Positions 11,957-22,990 of a stretch of DNA of 64,000 nucleotides are shown piece by piece. Origin of the DNA: Flammulina velutipes (Eukaryota > Basidiomycota > Agaricomycetes > Agaricales > Physalacriaceae); contig CM022375.1 of the NCBI GenBank assembly GCA_011800155.1, positions 186,001 to 250,000 of the forward strand, in the 5' to 3' direction. The translations under genes and the position numbers were made by a program. Below the pieces are notes generated by a model. The model saw only the letters and a program-made list of their open reading frames with translations. It was not told where the DNA came from and made no database searches. Position 1 is the first letter of the stretch. Each line of letters starts with the position of its first letter.

Positions 11957-13796
11957 CACATGGCGAATCAAAGTTCCAGCAACGAAAAGGCAAAGAACGT
12001 CATATTATGTAGCACAATGACACGACTTGGGGCTGTAACAAACATCTGGATCCAGGCGGCAACGACGCCAAGCCAATTCTCCTGGTTTCGTTTCTCCAAA
12101 AGCGGCTTCAGATATTGAAGGACGACAAAAGCTGGGTTAGTCTCCCAAGAGGATTTCCTTGACATGAGATTAGCTTGACTGATGGAGGTAAAAAGGAGGA
12201 AGGAGCATACACCTCTGCTGACCGGGTGATTATAGCAATGCAGTGAGACGCTCATCGGGGCTAGAGCAGTGCAAAGCCTCTTAATGCCCCCAGTGTTGTC
12301 GCCTCGAGTACCACGAGAGGGCGCAAGGTGAAGCTGAGGCCATGTCAAGATGGTGTGACTATCGGTGACGAGCTTGACGTCCCGAAAGAAATCATCGTGC
12401 TAGGGTTCGTTCGACCGCCTGTTGGTACCGCAAAGTCCCCGCACGTCCAGGTATGCACGGCGCTTCATCCTTAGGTAGCTGGGAGCTTCTCGCAGATATC
12501 CTCTATACTCGCATAAATGAACAGTCTTAACGGTGTCCATGATCTTGGGGTTGAAAAGCTATGCATCAACCGGAGCCATGGTGCGGTCAAGCTGGAAAGC
12601 GTTAGGGCGTTGACGGTGGGAAAAAAGCGACATACCGGTGTAAAAGTGTGCATTTTGGTGGAACCGCTTGAATATGGCGAAGTGCCGGCAACACGCTGGG
12701 TGGGAAGTGCCTCGAGCATCGACGCGCATTGTACCAATCTCGATGAATGTCCGTCAGACCACAGAAGAGTTTCTAAGAGGCCAGAAACCCATTTGAACGG
12801 GCAGTGCGAAACCTAGAGGGCGCAAGCAGGATGGATCGTTTCGTTTCGTTTCTTGTACAGCGCCAGTACCCGTGCTATGAGAAGTCGTCAAGTCGCGGCG
12901 AGAGTGCTACGAGTTGCCTGCAGTACCAATAACGTCCAGCTGTCGTACTTATCTTTCAGGTGGGAACAGGATTCAAAATTTACAGCGCACGTACTTCTGC
13001 TTTGTCTGTTTATCGTCATGAACGCCTGGAAGCTTCTCATTAATACTACGGTTTTCCATGCTCTTGAAGACATAGACATTATAGTTGACGCTGGATGCGC
13101 CTTGTTCTCGTCGACGGTGGTGGTGGTAAGAGCCAGAGATCGCATATCGGCCCGAACATTCCGTTCACGGCCATTTGTGGCGTAGACATCAATGCTTTAG
13201 TAGTTTACGATTACTCCGGCAACACCCAGCGAAAACATCGAATCAGCCTATCCTCTTCCAACATCGCGGGAAATATCCATCCAAACATTCCTCCATGAAG
13301 ATTCGCTACAATAAATCGAACATGGTGGTGTATGGAAATACCTATCGTGGGAACCAATGCCCCAACTCGGATCAAGCCTTGCTTGTCTATCTTAGACTGC
13401 CGTCAACAATAAATCTCGCTGAGATGATTCAAATATCCCTTTCGAAAGGCCAAAGGTATCGCTTTTACATCAAATCCCGACCTTTTCTCAATGGTCACCT
13501 TGTTCAAACCGCTTTCGGGATGAATAACCCCACGACACGAGTCGTACGCGATAGTACAAACCAGGAAGGACCAACAGCGTAGCGCAATACGATGGAATGG
13601 CCGTTTATGCTACACTGCGGTTTCAAACAAGTGGTGCGTCTCCTCCTGTTGCTTGCGTCTCTGGTTGACCGAAAATGCAGCATCCATTGGCCTCCCATTT
13701 TCTGCACACCCCAGAGATACCCCGTTTAGGGCTCGTCCGATTGTGATGGAATGCCACATGTCGATTCTTGCCTTTCTACTCTCAGTCTCCTTTTCC
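11957..13796. other. Mostly non-coding spacer stretch
   Basis: Apart from an F-box/LRR-like fragment at 12471-12737, no coding signal is convincing here. Open frames up to 135 codons exist (for example 13175-13582) but lack motifs and splice context. Confidence 0.4.
12471..12737 (-). pseudogene. F-box/LRR-like protein fragment
   Basis: The minus-strand frame contains FFPTVNALTLSSLTAPWLRL, which has the spacing of the irregular leucine-rich strands that follow F-boxes in Agaricomycete F-box proteins. There is no F-box itself and no clear start. The plus strand also has a 99-codon open frame here (12517-12816), so the assignment is weak. Confidence 0.3.
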
Positions 13797-15240
13797 ATGT
13801 TAGAGAGATTCCTCTCCCTCGTTGGCATGTCTACCGGTCGCGAGGACCAACCTGAGGCTCGTCCGAATATCCCGCAAATCGACGCTGGAATGGCTCAGTC
13901 TAGCGCCGCAGAGACCAGGTCTTCCGACGACCACCATCATGTTCGTCCTGCAAAGGGGAATGAAACCACCGAGGTAAGTGCCCTTGTCGTCAAAGGCATT
14001 GCATCTCAAGATGATCGATAGTCCCGCGATAGCCACTCCAGACGCACGCATTCCCGACACGACTCCTCTCGTCCGCATGACATTGATGTTTTCAAAATTT
14101 TTGAAAAATGTTACCGCGAACTGCTGCGCCACTCCAACATCGATGCTGAGCGCCATCAACAAACGAAACAGCAACTACAAGCCGCAAAGCTTCATAACGA
14201 GAGGGCGGACATGCCTGGCAGGCAGCCACCGAACGGTTGGAGGACCAGATGGCAGTCACGCAGAAGCAGCTCCAGCAGGCATACAGCCTGCGCGCAGAAG
14301 ACAAGAAGCTCTTGGAGCTCAGGAGGGTTGAGCTCGAGGACGCCCAAGCGTTCTTGGGCTCTGCAGATTCCATCTCAGGGGAGGAGATCACTTCCATGGT
14401 GCAGGCCCTCAACTCGGATATTTTCCAGCTCGCCGCGTCCATCGCGGAATCGGGTGACTTTCTCGACGGCTATCACTGCGACGAGGCCACTATCCGAGAT
14501 GCAGAGAAACGCATCAGCCCAGGCCTTTCCCAGCTCGTCTATGCTAGCCGCAAGCAGGACTACGACCGCCGGGAGTTCGTTATCCAGATCGCTTTGCAGG
14601 CTGCTCTCCTTTGGGTATGTTCGGACATCGTGGATTCTTGGGTCCCAAGCTTGCGCTCCACCAGTGTCGAGGCGGTCTACGAGGTGATACAGGATTCATG
14701 TGAGTTTCTTCGCATTGTAAGTTGATGTTGGTGGTAATTTGTGAATCCTAGGTTCTCAAGGTAGCACCGGCCGTTGGCGGGCTATGGCTCGCTCTCGTTT
14801 CAAGTACGCCAGTCCGGCAGAAGTCGTAGAGAAGGCGATTGAGCGCTGCTTTCGGGACATAAACCTTGTGTTACATATACATAGCCGGCTACAACGAAAC
14901 TTCAACCGACGCACAGGATGCCCGTTCCTCTCTGGCTGCAAAATTCGGCGCTTCCTTCGACGGAATCATCAACACTGCCATTCGGCTGGATATGGCCATG
15001 GGCGAGGATGTTATCTCGCAGCACGCGAAGTTGGTCATCGTGGAGGAGGACGGGAAGAGCTTCGACCCTGAAAGGATGGAAGACGCGTATGGGGACGCTC
15101 ACGATGGGGTAGTAGTCTGCTCTGCGGAGTGTGGATCAGAGCTCTCTGTACGAGGTACAAAGGGCCAGGAGATGGCGCGTAGTCTTCCTTTGAAGATGAA
15201 GGTCGTCCTAATGGTGTCCCTTCTTGATCAACAACGCTGA
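13797..15240 (+). pseudogene. Member of an expanded Agaricomycete family, frameshifted
   Basis: Exon 1 (ATG at 13797 or 13827) ends at 13973. An intron at 13974-14021 (GTAAGT..TAG) leads into exon 2, a second intron at 14700-14751 leads into exon 3, and the gene ends at the TGA at 15238-15240. The product has an acidic, polar N-terminus, then a coiled coil, then a conserved helical core (SMVQALNSDIFQLAASIAES, later VIQIALQAALLW and GRWRAMARSRF). I recognise this as an expanded Agaricomycete family without assigned function. Two frame changes break it: one near 14205-14222 and one near 14868-14880. Both introns still splice in phase, so the gene was recently functional or the shifts are sequencing errors. 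Confidence 0.65.
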
Positions 15241-15423
15241 CGCGAATTCGCTATATCGTATGTAGTTCTTGAATTGTTCTTGAACGTACTTTAACTCTCT
15301 CTCAATTGGTGTTTCTAGAAATATTTTTGTATTCCTTTTCTTCTCATCCGGAAAGGCGTCAAATAACCCTCTATACCTTATCACCTCGCTCCCTTTCAAG
15401 CTTCCACAAAGACACAGGAACAA

Positions 15424-15433
15424 TTATATAAAC
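15424..15433 (+). promoter_or_regulatory. TATA-like box before the HSP70-like pseudogene
   Basis: TTATATAAAC lies about 40-50 bp before the ATG at 15474. Position and sequence fit a core promoter TATA element, but no transcript evidence is available. Confidence 0.4.
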
Positions 15434-15473
15434 GCAGCTGTAAGGGTTTGTCGCTTGCTTCAAACATACCACG

Positions 15474-15935
15474 ATGCAGCTCCCTGCTGTTCCCGCCCAC
15501 GCGCCATATGACGGTCCTCGCCGTAAACTAGTGATCGCCTTCGACATTGGGACGACATTATCCGGGGCATCTTTCGCCAAACTCGAGCCTGGTGCAGTTC
15601 CGAGTATTCTGGGTGTTACGAGCGTGTACAAATCCTTTGTAAATTGTGCTAACACTGATTTCTTTCAGGTTTCCGGCTCAGTAGAGGGTTGGAGGGAATT
15701 TCAAGATTCCGAGTATCGTTTACTATCATCCTGAGGGAGAGGTTCGCGTGGTTGGGGCTAAGGCGACAGATGAAGCGTTCCTGGAGCAAGTGGACGATGA
15801 GGGTAATGTCAAGGTTGAATGGCAAGTCACTCTCTAAATCCAACCGTGACTTCTTCTGTTCATTACTAAACTGATGTTTAGGTCTGGTTTAGGTTCAAAC
15901 TTCGTTGGATCTTGGACAAGACGGAGAGTATGCCG
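15474..15935 (+). pseudogene. HSP70-like ATPase, truncated and broken
   Basis: The ATG at 15474 begins a protein with the actin/HSP70 phosphate-1 motif LVIAFDIGTTLSGASFA (residues 19-35). This is followed by the segment typical of fungal HSP70-like proteins: GVT..FPAQ.., then IPSIVYYHPEGEVRVVGAKA at about 15711-15770, and W-FKLRWIL at 15888-15912. Defects: the first intron has a shifted donor (an extra C before GTGTAC), an in-frame TAG lies at 15684-15686, and the second intron begins GC instead of GT. After about 15935 the similarity ends, so more than three quarters of the usual 550-600 residues is missing. A TATA-like box sits upstream. Family members bind ATP, but this copy cannot encode a complete ATPase. 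Confidence 0.75.
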
Positions 15936-17706
15936 AATGTGAATGTTGTTGTGGTGAGCTCATGCACGCTACGACGGATGAACACGTTGTTGGATCGTCG
16001 TTTTATACAGGCACGGAGGAGTGTTTTGGTGGTTTCGTTTCGGAGGTTTATCTTGTTGTAGAGGGCAGGTTCTGTCCTTTTTGTGAATACGAATCAGCAT
16101 TGAGAACGGAATCAATGATGGGCTTACCATTCTCGAACATCGCGGGATACGAGCAAGAGGTTGAATCCAGTACCGGTATTTTGGCGGGCGGCTAGCTGAA
16201 CAATGCGTTCTAGGATCTCGACTGGTAGATTTGGTGACTCGGACATGACGACAGATAGAAGAAGTGGTCATTCCATGATCGGCGATCGGTTGCTTTGGTC
16301 CGTTCCTCCTCCTCCTTCCATTATGTGCGCCACATTTGAACCTGTAAACAGCATTCAACTTAGTTTTCTCCGTGCCGATGCTTGCTCACTATTCATTTCC
16401 AGTATGTTCCGTGTAGTCCGCTTGTTCGAAGAAAGCTATCGACTTGGTCACAAATGTTCTTTCGAGTCATATATAATGCATGATGATCGACGCAGGCTCC
16501 TGCCAGCCTCTCGCTGAACTGGAAATCTGACAGATAGAAATTAGCAAGAGGCCCAAGAAGACGCAGACTTCTTTACACTCACCTTGCTATGCAAACCAAG
16601 AGCAACATGAAAAGATACAGCAGAAAGTTCATGGCAAAGATCATTGTACAGAAAGTAGCTATATCACCGTCAACGGTCAAATTGGAGAAATGAACTAAGC
16701 CCTGAAGCTAGAAGCTAGGAAGGAAATGGAGGAGGAATATAAGCGTGACACGTATAGCGCATACATACTGCATGTACAGTTTCGATCTACTGGCTTGGGG
16801 TGTGGCCGCGGATAGCCACCGCCGAAATTTTAGTTTCGAGATGTGATCCTTGGACGGGGGACGGACTCAATTTTCGGCGGTAGATTATTTGGCAGATGCA
16901 GAAATATTGCAGAAATATCTACATTTTGAACGATGGCAATGACATAGGAAAATCCTAAGCCAACGGCTACATTCGGCGCTTGACGGCGAAGTATCTAGGG
17001 TGATCATCCTGGAATGTTCGCAGAGTTTGTCTTCATCATCCCCAATGCATTGAACGCTCCTTTCTCAGCGATCCAGCTTGTTTTGTCACGACATGTCATG
17101 CAGCGAGAGCAGATCCTCGAGCATCCGTCGAACGGATGCCATCAAGTACATGATTGCCGGTACGCGCTTGAAGGCGCTATGATAGGCGATTAATCTGCGA
17201 AAGGCAGCCTCCCCACCATCATTTTGTCTCGCTATGGCTTGCAGTAGGGCGCTTTGACATAGCTTCGCACCGGTACAGGCCACATTTCCGCCCATCTAAT
17301 CCGTAAATGAGCGATGGCATTCTTGAAAATGTTGGAGCTTGGGGCCAAATAAGATTGTTGTTGCTCAGCAAAAGTTGAACGCGCCAGAGCTGGATCTGGA
17401 GCTTGAAAGATCGTGTCCCTGTTCACGTGATCGAGTCGTTTGCTTCCCGACTACGACTACTGCCGGCAACCTTCAACATCGACGGGCGTCAGATAGCTCC
17501 AACTCTATCTCCTGCACTAGGATTTTTACGTCAACGGCTAGCTCAACGGGAAACGCAGGTTAGCCAAGGCGTTTCCTTTCCCCTTGTCTATCTTTAAATA
17601 ACCAAGGCGCTGAACAGCTTTCCCTCCAGCTCCTGCGTTTCCATCCTGTCCTTTTGCCAGCAACATTTGCTACCACTCGCTCCGTCAAGCCCTTCAACTG
17701 CATCCC
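15936..17706. other. Non-coding stretch before the Ulp1-type gene
   Basis: No supported gene. Short minus-strand frames near 17086-17426 lack motifs. A small inverted repeat, ACCGCCGAAA at 16818-16827 and TTTCGGCGGT at 16872-16881, could form a hairpin. The last 100 bp before the ATG at 17707 are C-rich and T-rich, as in many fungal 5' leaders. Confidence 0.4.
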
Positions 17707-19212
17707 ATGTCACAAACCAACGTCGGGCAGCACCGTCGGGCTGAAGCAAGGGATGTCATAGGCAAAGGATACGTTTATGAAATGTTTGCCTTCCCCCCAT
17801 TTGATCAATATCTAGAGGATCTGACTGCCATCCCCAACAGCTTCCAAATGGACTTCATCCCCCCGGACCACTTGCTAGTCCGGAGCTTGGTGGATTATCC
17901 TCTTCCAGCCCGCGGTGATCAAATGACGATGTACCAATTCCAAAGCGCAGAGCCTGACTCAGATCCTGCCGCTCTCCTTCAGCAGCCTCTTCCTCCAAAA
18001 CGCCTGGTTCAACCTGCTAGGAGCGGCCTGGACCAGGCAGTCCTAGACGGCGCACAATCCTTCCAGTACCCTTACCCATCTGGCTCGTTCTACCCCTTGT
18101 GGGTTATCTCCGCCTGGGTTGCGCTGGGCCAGAAGCTTGACGCACAGACGGAATGGGCCGCGAGCGTACAGTGGGTGTCCGGGTTGCTCTTGGGGCCGAA
18201 CGACCCAGAATTGCAGGTCGAATGCCACAGGGCGCGCAAAAACCTGGCAAAGCTACCATCTGACCAGGTGAAGCTCGGGCCCCTTTTTTTGCAGGACTCC
18301 TCTCGGAAACTTGCTCAGTTGCTTTCCAATTCGATGGTCTCAACGCATCTGGTCGACATCATGATCTCGAAGTTGGTAGAGAGGTTAGATCAATCCGACC
18401 GTGCTGGCGAGATCGTCGTTGTGGGCCTTATTTTCCAAGCGGAGCTGAGAAAATCATGGAATGGGACAAAGTGGGTGCCCACCAAATATATGGAAAAACT
18501 TCAAGGGGATCTCGAACATTGCCAACTTTTGATCTGCATCCTGTATCTCGAAGAACGACGGCACTACATTTCCTTGAACATCAATTTTCCTGACGTGTCA
18601 TTGGCATACGGTCAGTCAGCCGGAGGTTTGCAATCTAGCTGTAGCTAACTGATTAACAGGGGATGGTCTCAATACTGGGGCCCCGGTGGACGACATCAGA
18701 AACGTTAAGGCCTGGGTTAAAGCCTTCAAATCCGTTGACCTGAAGGATATGGGTAACACTATGGAGCATGGCATACAAAGAGATGGCATCAACTGCGCCT
18801 TTGTTGCACTCAATGCTGGGGCCCGTTTGGCACTTGGAGATGCTCTCTGGAGACACGAAGACAGAATCCTGGAGCGCATCAGGTGGTTTAATATACTCAG
18901 CGTAAGCATATGGTTTTTGATAATAGGCAGCTATTAATCCTGCCATAGGAAACTCCATATTACCTGCAGCCCCCGAAAGCGCCTGGTGGCGACTCTGCTA
19001 CCAGTGAAGAGCCCGTTCACCCTCCTGAAGTTGAGGGACATTTTCAGGCATCTGTTGAGACGGACGATCCGCCTGGTCAATCCCTTTTCACACCCCCACC
19101 GTCCCCTCTCTTTACGCCCCCTCCATCCCCATATTTGAACAGACCTAACGCTGGGAATTCCAAAGGTACATTGATGCTATGCCGGCCGTATCAAACCCCA
19201 AGGACTCCGTAG
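17707..19212 (+). CDS. Ulp1-type (C48) cysteine protease-like protein
   Basis: Three exons, 17707-18610, 18660-18901 and 18949-19212, are joined by 49- and 47-nt introns with good GT..AG sites. They encode 469 residues with no internal stop. The C-terminal half has the C48 layout: His286 in RRHYISLNINFPD, Asp303 in AYGDGL, Gln341 and Cys347 in IQRDGINCAFVALN. This family removes SUMO or ubiquitin-like modifiers, and Agaricomycetes carry many copies, often near transposons. The usual Cys-Gly after the nucleophile is Cys-Ala here, so activity is uncertain. The tail is Pro-rich, with two FTPPPSP(L/Y) repeats. The last 26 or so codons lie in the right arm of the inverted repeat. A longer tail through another intron cannot be excluded. 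Confidence 0.75.
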
Positions 19213-19487
19213 CTTCAAACACTTGACCTTTACACGGAGTGTACTGCTTGTCCTCCTCATTGATCTGGTACTTGAGAGGTATACTCGAGTGTTTTCCCTA
19301 TTGATATGTTTGTTAACCCGCTGCCAGACGTCGCATGAATAGGTTAGTACTTCGAGTTCTCATCAAGTCACACCCTCGCGCGCTCTGGTTCAACGGCATG
19401 TATATCGAAATTTGGCATGCGCCACACATGGCATGGTCCCGGCCTCCAAGCGCACTAGCGACAGGAGTGTATATGACTGGTAGGTGC

Positions 19488-19907
19488 CTTGAGACGTTCG
19501 TCCTGTTTCTCTTGTTGGATGTAGGTGAAAGAATCCTTCGCGACATTGGAGGAACCACCCTCATCTTGTGTGAGTTCTGTACGTATTTCAATGCAATCGG
19601 ATTGTGAGGACAAAAATGATACAAACCTTTACTCTCTTTGTAAACCTCGAGTTCAACCTCAGCAATGGCCAACCGTTCCTTGACGTCCTCCAACTCAACC
19701 TCTGCCAACTCCACGTGTCCTTCTGCCATCTCCAATGACTCTTGATTTTCCAAAAATGAATGTTCAGAGACTTGAGCAATCTGTTAGGCATCAGCGAGCT
19801 CGTGCTTCGTCCTGCTGATGATACACGGGGAGGAACGAACAGGAGTCGTTTTGGTGGCTGGTGGTGAGCTGGAATCAGATGGAGGGCTCTGGCGAAGCGG
19901 GAACGAC
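19488..19907 (-). pseudogene. Broken coiled-coil protein gene, right copy
   Basis: Mirror of 6718-7137, with the same interrupting stop and the same intron (19577-19626). It lies about 280 bp past the end of the Ulp1-type protease gene on the opposite strand, so the two are convergent. Confidence 0.45.
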
Positions 19908-20808
19908 TTTCGCGGCTAAAGACCATTGGATAAAGGTGTCTTTTTCGTAGGAGAACATTGATCGAGACGACTGCGGGGTAGGTTAGGTGTTAACGGGACT
20001 GTTTGAACCAGAGGATGAAGAGGATGGCGATGTTATTCTGAAGGAGTTTGAGCGCGACACCCCAGTGCTAGATGTTCGTTGATGGGCAATAGATGGCCTT
20101 CGAGTCAGTGCTGGCGCGGCTGTATGGGTATGAATAGATGTCCTTAAGGGTGGCTACGAGACAGACCTTTGGTGGTTCTGGCGGGGCCTCTAGGCCTAGA
20201 TATTGGAGGGGCCGACAAAGAGACCATAGTTAAATCGGTCTTTGAAGCGCAGATAATAACGACAAAGCCATGAAAAAGTCCGGCGGCATAGTGCTCGAAC
20301 GACATCCACTGCTCGAAATTGAACTTCTCGTGCGCAGTGAAGTCGCTTTGGCCAAATCGAAAGAGGCCAATCTTCGATCAAAGGCACAGGATGACGCAAA
20401 GACACTTGAGGATGGTCGTTCCCAGGCCATGACACCTCAAGTTCATGACGGGACGACAGCCTTAGTGGAATATTCAGAGAGACGAGGAAGAAGATGAGTC
20501 GGAGGAGAAAATGAATAGAAAGGACCACTGGCACCGCCAAGCCAACTACCAGCTGTTCGGCTAGCGCTCGCGCGCACATCATCAGGTATGTAGCCTCGGG
20601 GAACACGGTCACCGGGGGCGTGTCGCCCCTCTGAGGTGAGAGGTTCGCCCGCCTTTCGTTCTCCCTCCAACATTGACATACCCACCAGCCGTATTTCCTG
20701 CTGTTTTCTTGTTTGACATTTCGGCCCATCCGTCTCATCGGCACTGGCAATGATAGATAGAGTGTTCATCGTTGACAAATGTGCACGACATTGGTATGTA
20801 GGCCCCTA

Positions 20809-21024
20809 TCATAAACGAGGTTTCGCAAAGTACAGCGCCAGGAAAAACAGAAAGAGGAAGGGGTTGACCATGGATAGCGACAAAGCAGCATCCGTGTTCA
20901 CGTCAGCATCGTCATTCTGAGAGCTCGAAAGAGACCCGCTGCCTGTAGATGTGGTGGGATTATCGCCACTGATAGACGATCCTGTTTCCGAAAGATTCCT
21001 TGGGCCGTACTCAGATGGCACCAT
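20809..21024 (-). CDS. Fragment with Ser/Thr-rich stretch and hydrophobic C-terminus, right copy
   Basis: Mirror copy of the 71-residue open frame at 5601-5816, identical in sequence. It has the Ser/Thr-rich segment and the terminal hydrophobic stretch. It has no independent support as a functional gene. Confidence 0.4.
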   Translation of the reverse strand: MVPSEYGPRNLSETGSSISGDNPTTSTGSGSLSSSQNDDADVNTDAALSLSMVNPFLFLFFLALYFAKPRL

Positions 21025-22990
21025 AAGGACGATGTAATCGAAATCTACGCCAGAGGGTTAGGCATTTGGTGGGCGACGATGAGACTTGGAAGGAGGATGA
21101 AGTTGCGACAATGACGAGAGTGCGAGGACATGGGTCGACCAAGCGTAGGATAAGGATAAGGATAGTAGGTCGAGATACGTCCGCGCACTGAGGAAGGACT
21201 AAGCATGGAACGAGGACCTGAATGTGCTGTCTCATACCTGACTCGCATATCACCCATCTTCAGCCAAATGTTCACTTTCCATCGCAAAAATTGTAGACGC
21301 CGGTCCCTCGGATAATCAGCCTCCTGGAATGGTAGAGCTGGGATGGATAGCGCGTCGAAGGTAATCCTTGGTCGAACATGCCTTTTGGTGGGACGACGAA
21401 TGCTGTTGGCGTTTGTGAGAGAGCATATCAGTGGAACCTGATGGATATGCCAGACCATGCGAGATATCAGCGGACACTAAGGAAATCTAGGAGGTCGCCA
21501 GAGTAGTTCGTCAACGCAAAGGTTGGTGCTATGTGTCGTGAATCGCGTTGTTCTGGGCATGGATGGGGCTGGGGCCTGGTATCTTCCTGGTCCCGGTTGC
21601 TAGCAGTGGCATCCTTCAGCGTCGCCCGATAAGACTGCAAATCGGCTTGTCTTGAAGATGAGACGCTGAACTCTGTTTACGTTAGTGTAATTGGTATGTG
21701 GATTAGTCGTGTACCCGTTGACATTGAAGGATACTGCAGTGGTATATTCGCGAGCGTAGAGCGCGCATGAAACGACGACGATGGTGGTAGAGGTCGGGAA
21801 CAGGGGTAAACACGGACCAACAACGCGACTCGCCTCTGCCTCCTGCCTCCACCAAGTCACGATAAGACCGTGCTTACGGTCTGGCAGTCGAACTTGATAC
21901 AAACAGCCCCTGCGCGAATCGTCTGGCCCGCCTCCCAAGGATAACAACGCGATCATGGTACTGGCGTAGCCGCCATAGCGAGCACCAGAAAGTTGCACTA
22001 CAGGTTGGACGTCGAGTATCGAGAACGAAGAGGTTCCAATAAATGTACAAACCCTCAAGCCCCCCAAGGGTAGGATGGACAGAGACGGTCTGCTGGAGGG
22101 CAAAGGTCGCAGCTAGATACGACGATTGGGTGAGTACCTAAAGACAAAATTCAGCTCTTCCAACGTTTACGCGGAATGAATCCAGGCGACGCAGCTCATG
22201 ACTAGATAGAATAAAAGGCTGCCCGTGCGGCATACCTCTTAGTAGAATGAGTTTCTGAGCGGAAAAAAATCTTAGAGAAGTTCGAGCCTGGACAGCCTCG
22301 CCTACCATTGCCAACGCATGAAACAATTCGAAACGACCTCTATCCGCGTAGATGACGACTCCTAGTTCTGGGGTAAAGGCTCTCTTTTTCCCTGGTATGA
22401 AATTCTGACCGGCGCCCCACAGGAAACTGACTTTGGATGTTCAAACTGCTCTTTCCTCGACCTATGACTTCCCACGGCTGGGCTTGCAACGCACAATCCT
22501 AACGTGCGCTTTATCGGAGTGACTAACAGCCTGGAAGGCAAGATCTCACCCGTTGGCCGAAGTGCACCGCTTTGCTTGGACCAACAACTCGACGATCCCC
22601 TGATATCCGGGACGAATGATTCACACAAATAAACCCCACTTCTTTATCCTCGTGGCCGATATATGGCCCCTTCGAATCAATATTTCTATTATTTCGAACG
22701 CGGCAAACATTGCTGGAAATGATATACCGCTTCAGAACCTACCTCTGGATGAAGATGACAGTATGAAGTTGTGTATGTATGTTGCTTCCCCATAGCTCGA
22801 ATTGCAACTCACTTGACTGTTTCTAGTATTCCTTTCGTTACAAAAAGTGACTTGCGCGAAATATGCCTGCTCAGAGATCTGGATATCATTCTGATGGTCC
22901 CCGAGTGGTGGACGAGCTGGTGAGTCCCATCTGTATCATGGAGGGCCCGACTAAGTTCGGGTAATAGCACCGTACGCACGCTCCGCCAGC

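Noticed and set aside
19213..19360. Possible further exon of the protease gene, or weak resemblance to fungal FunK1 kinases, past the stop at 19210
   Set aside because: An open stretch containing VFSLLIC can be joined by a 37-nt intron, but the intron is shorter than others here and no kinase motif follows.
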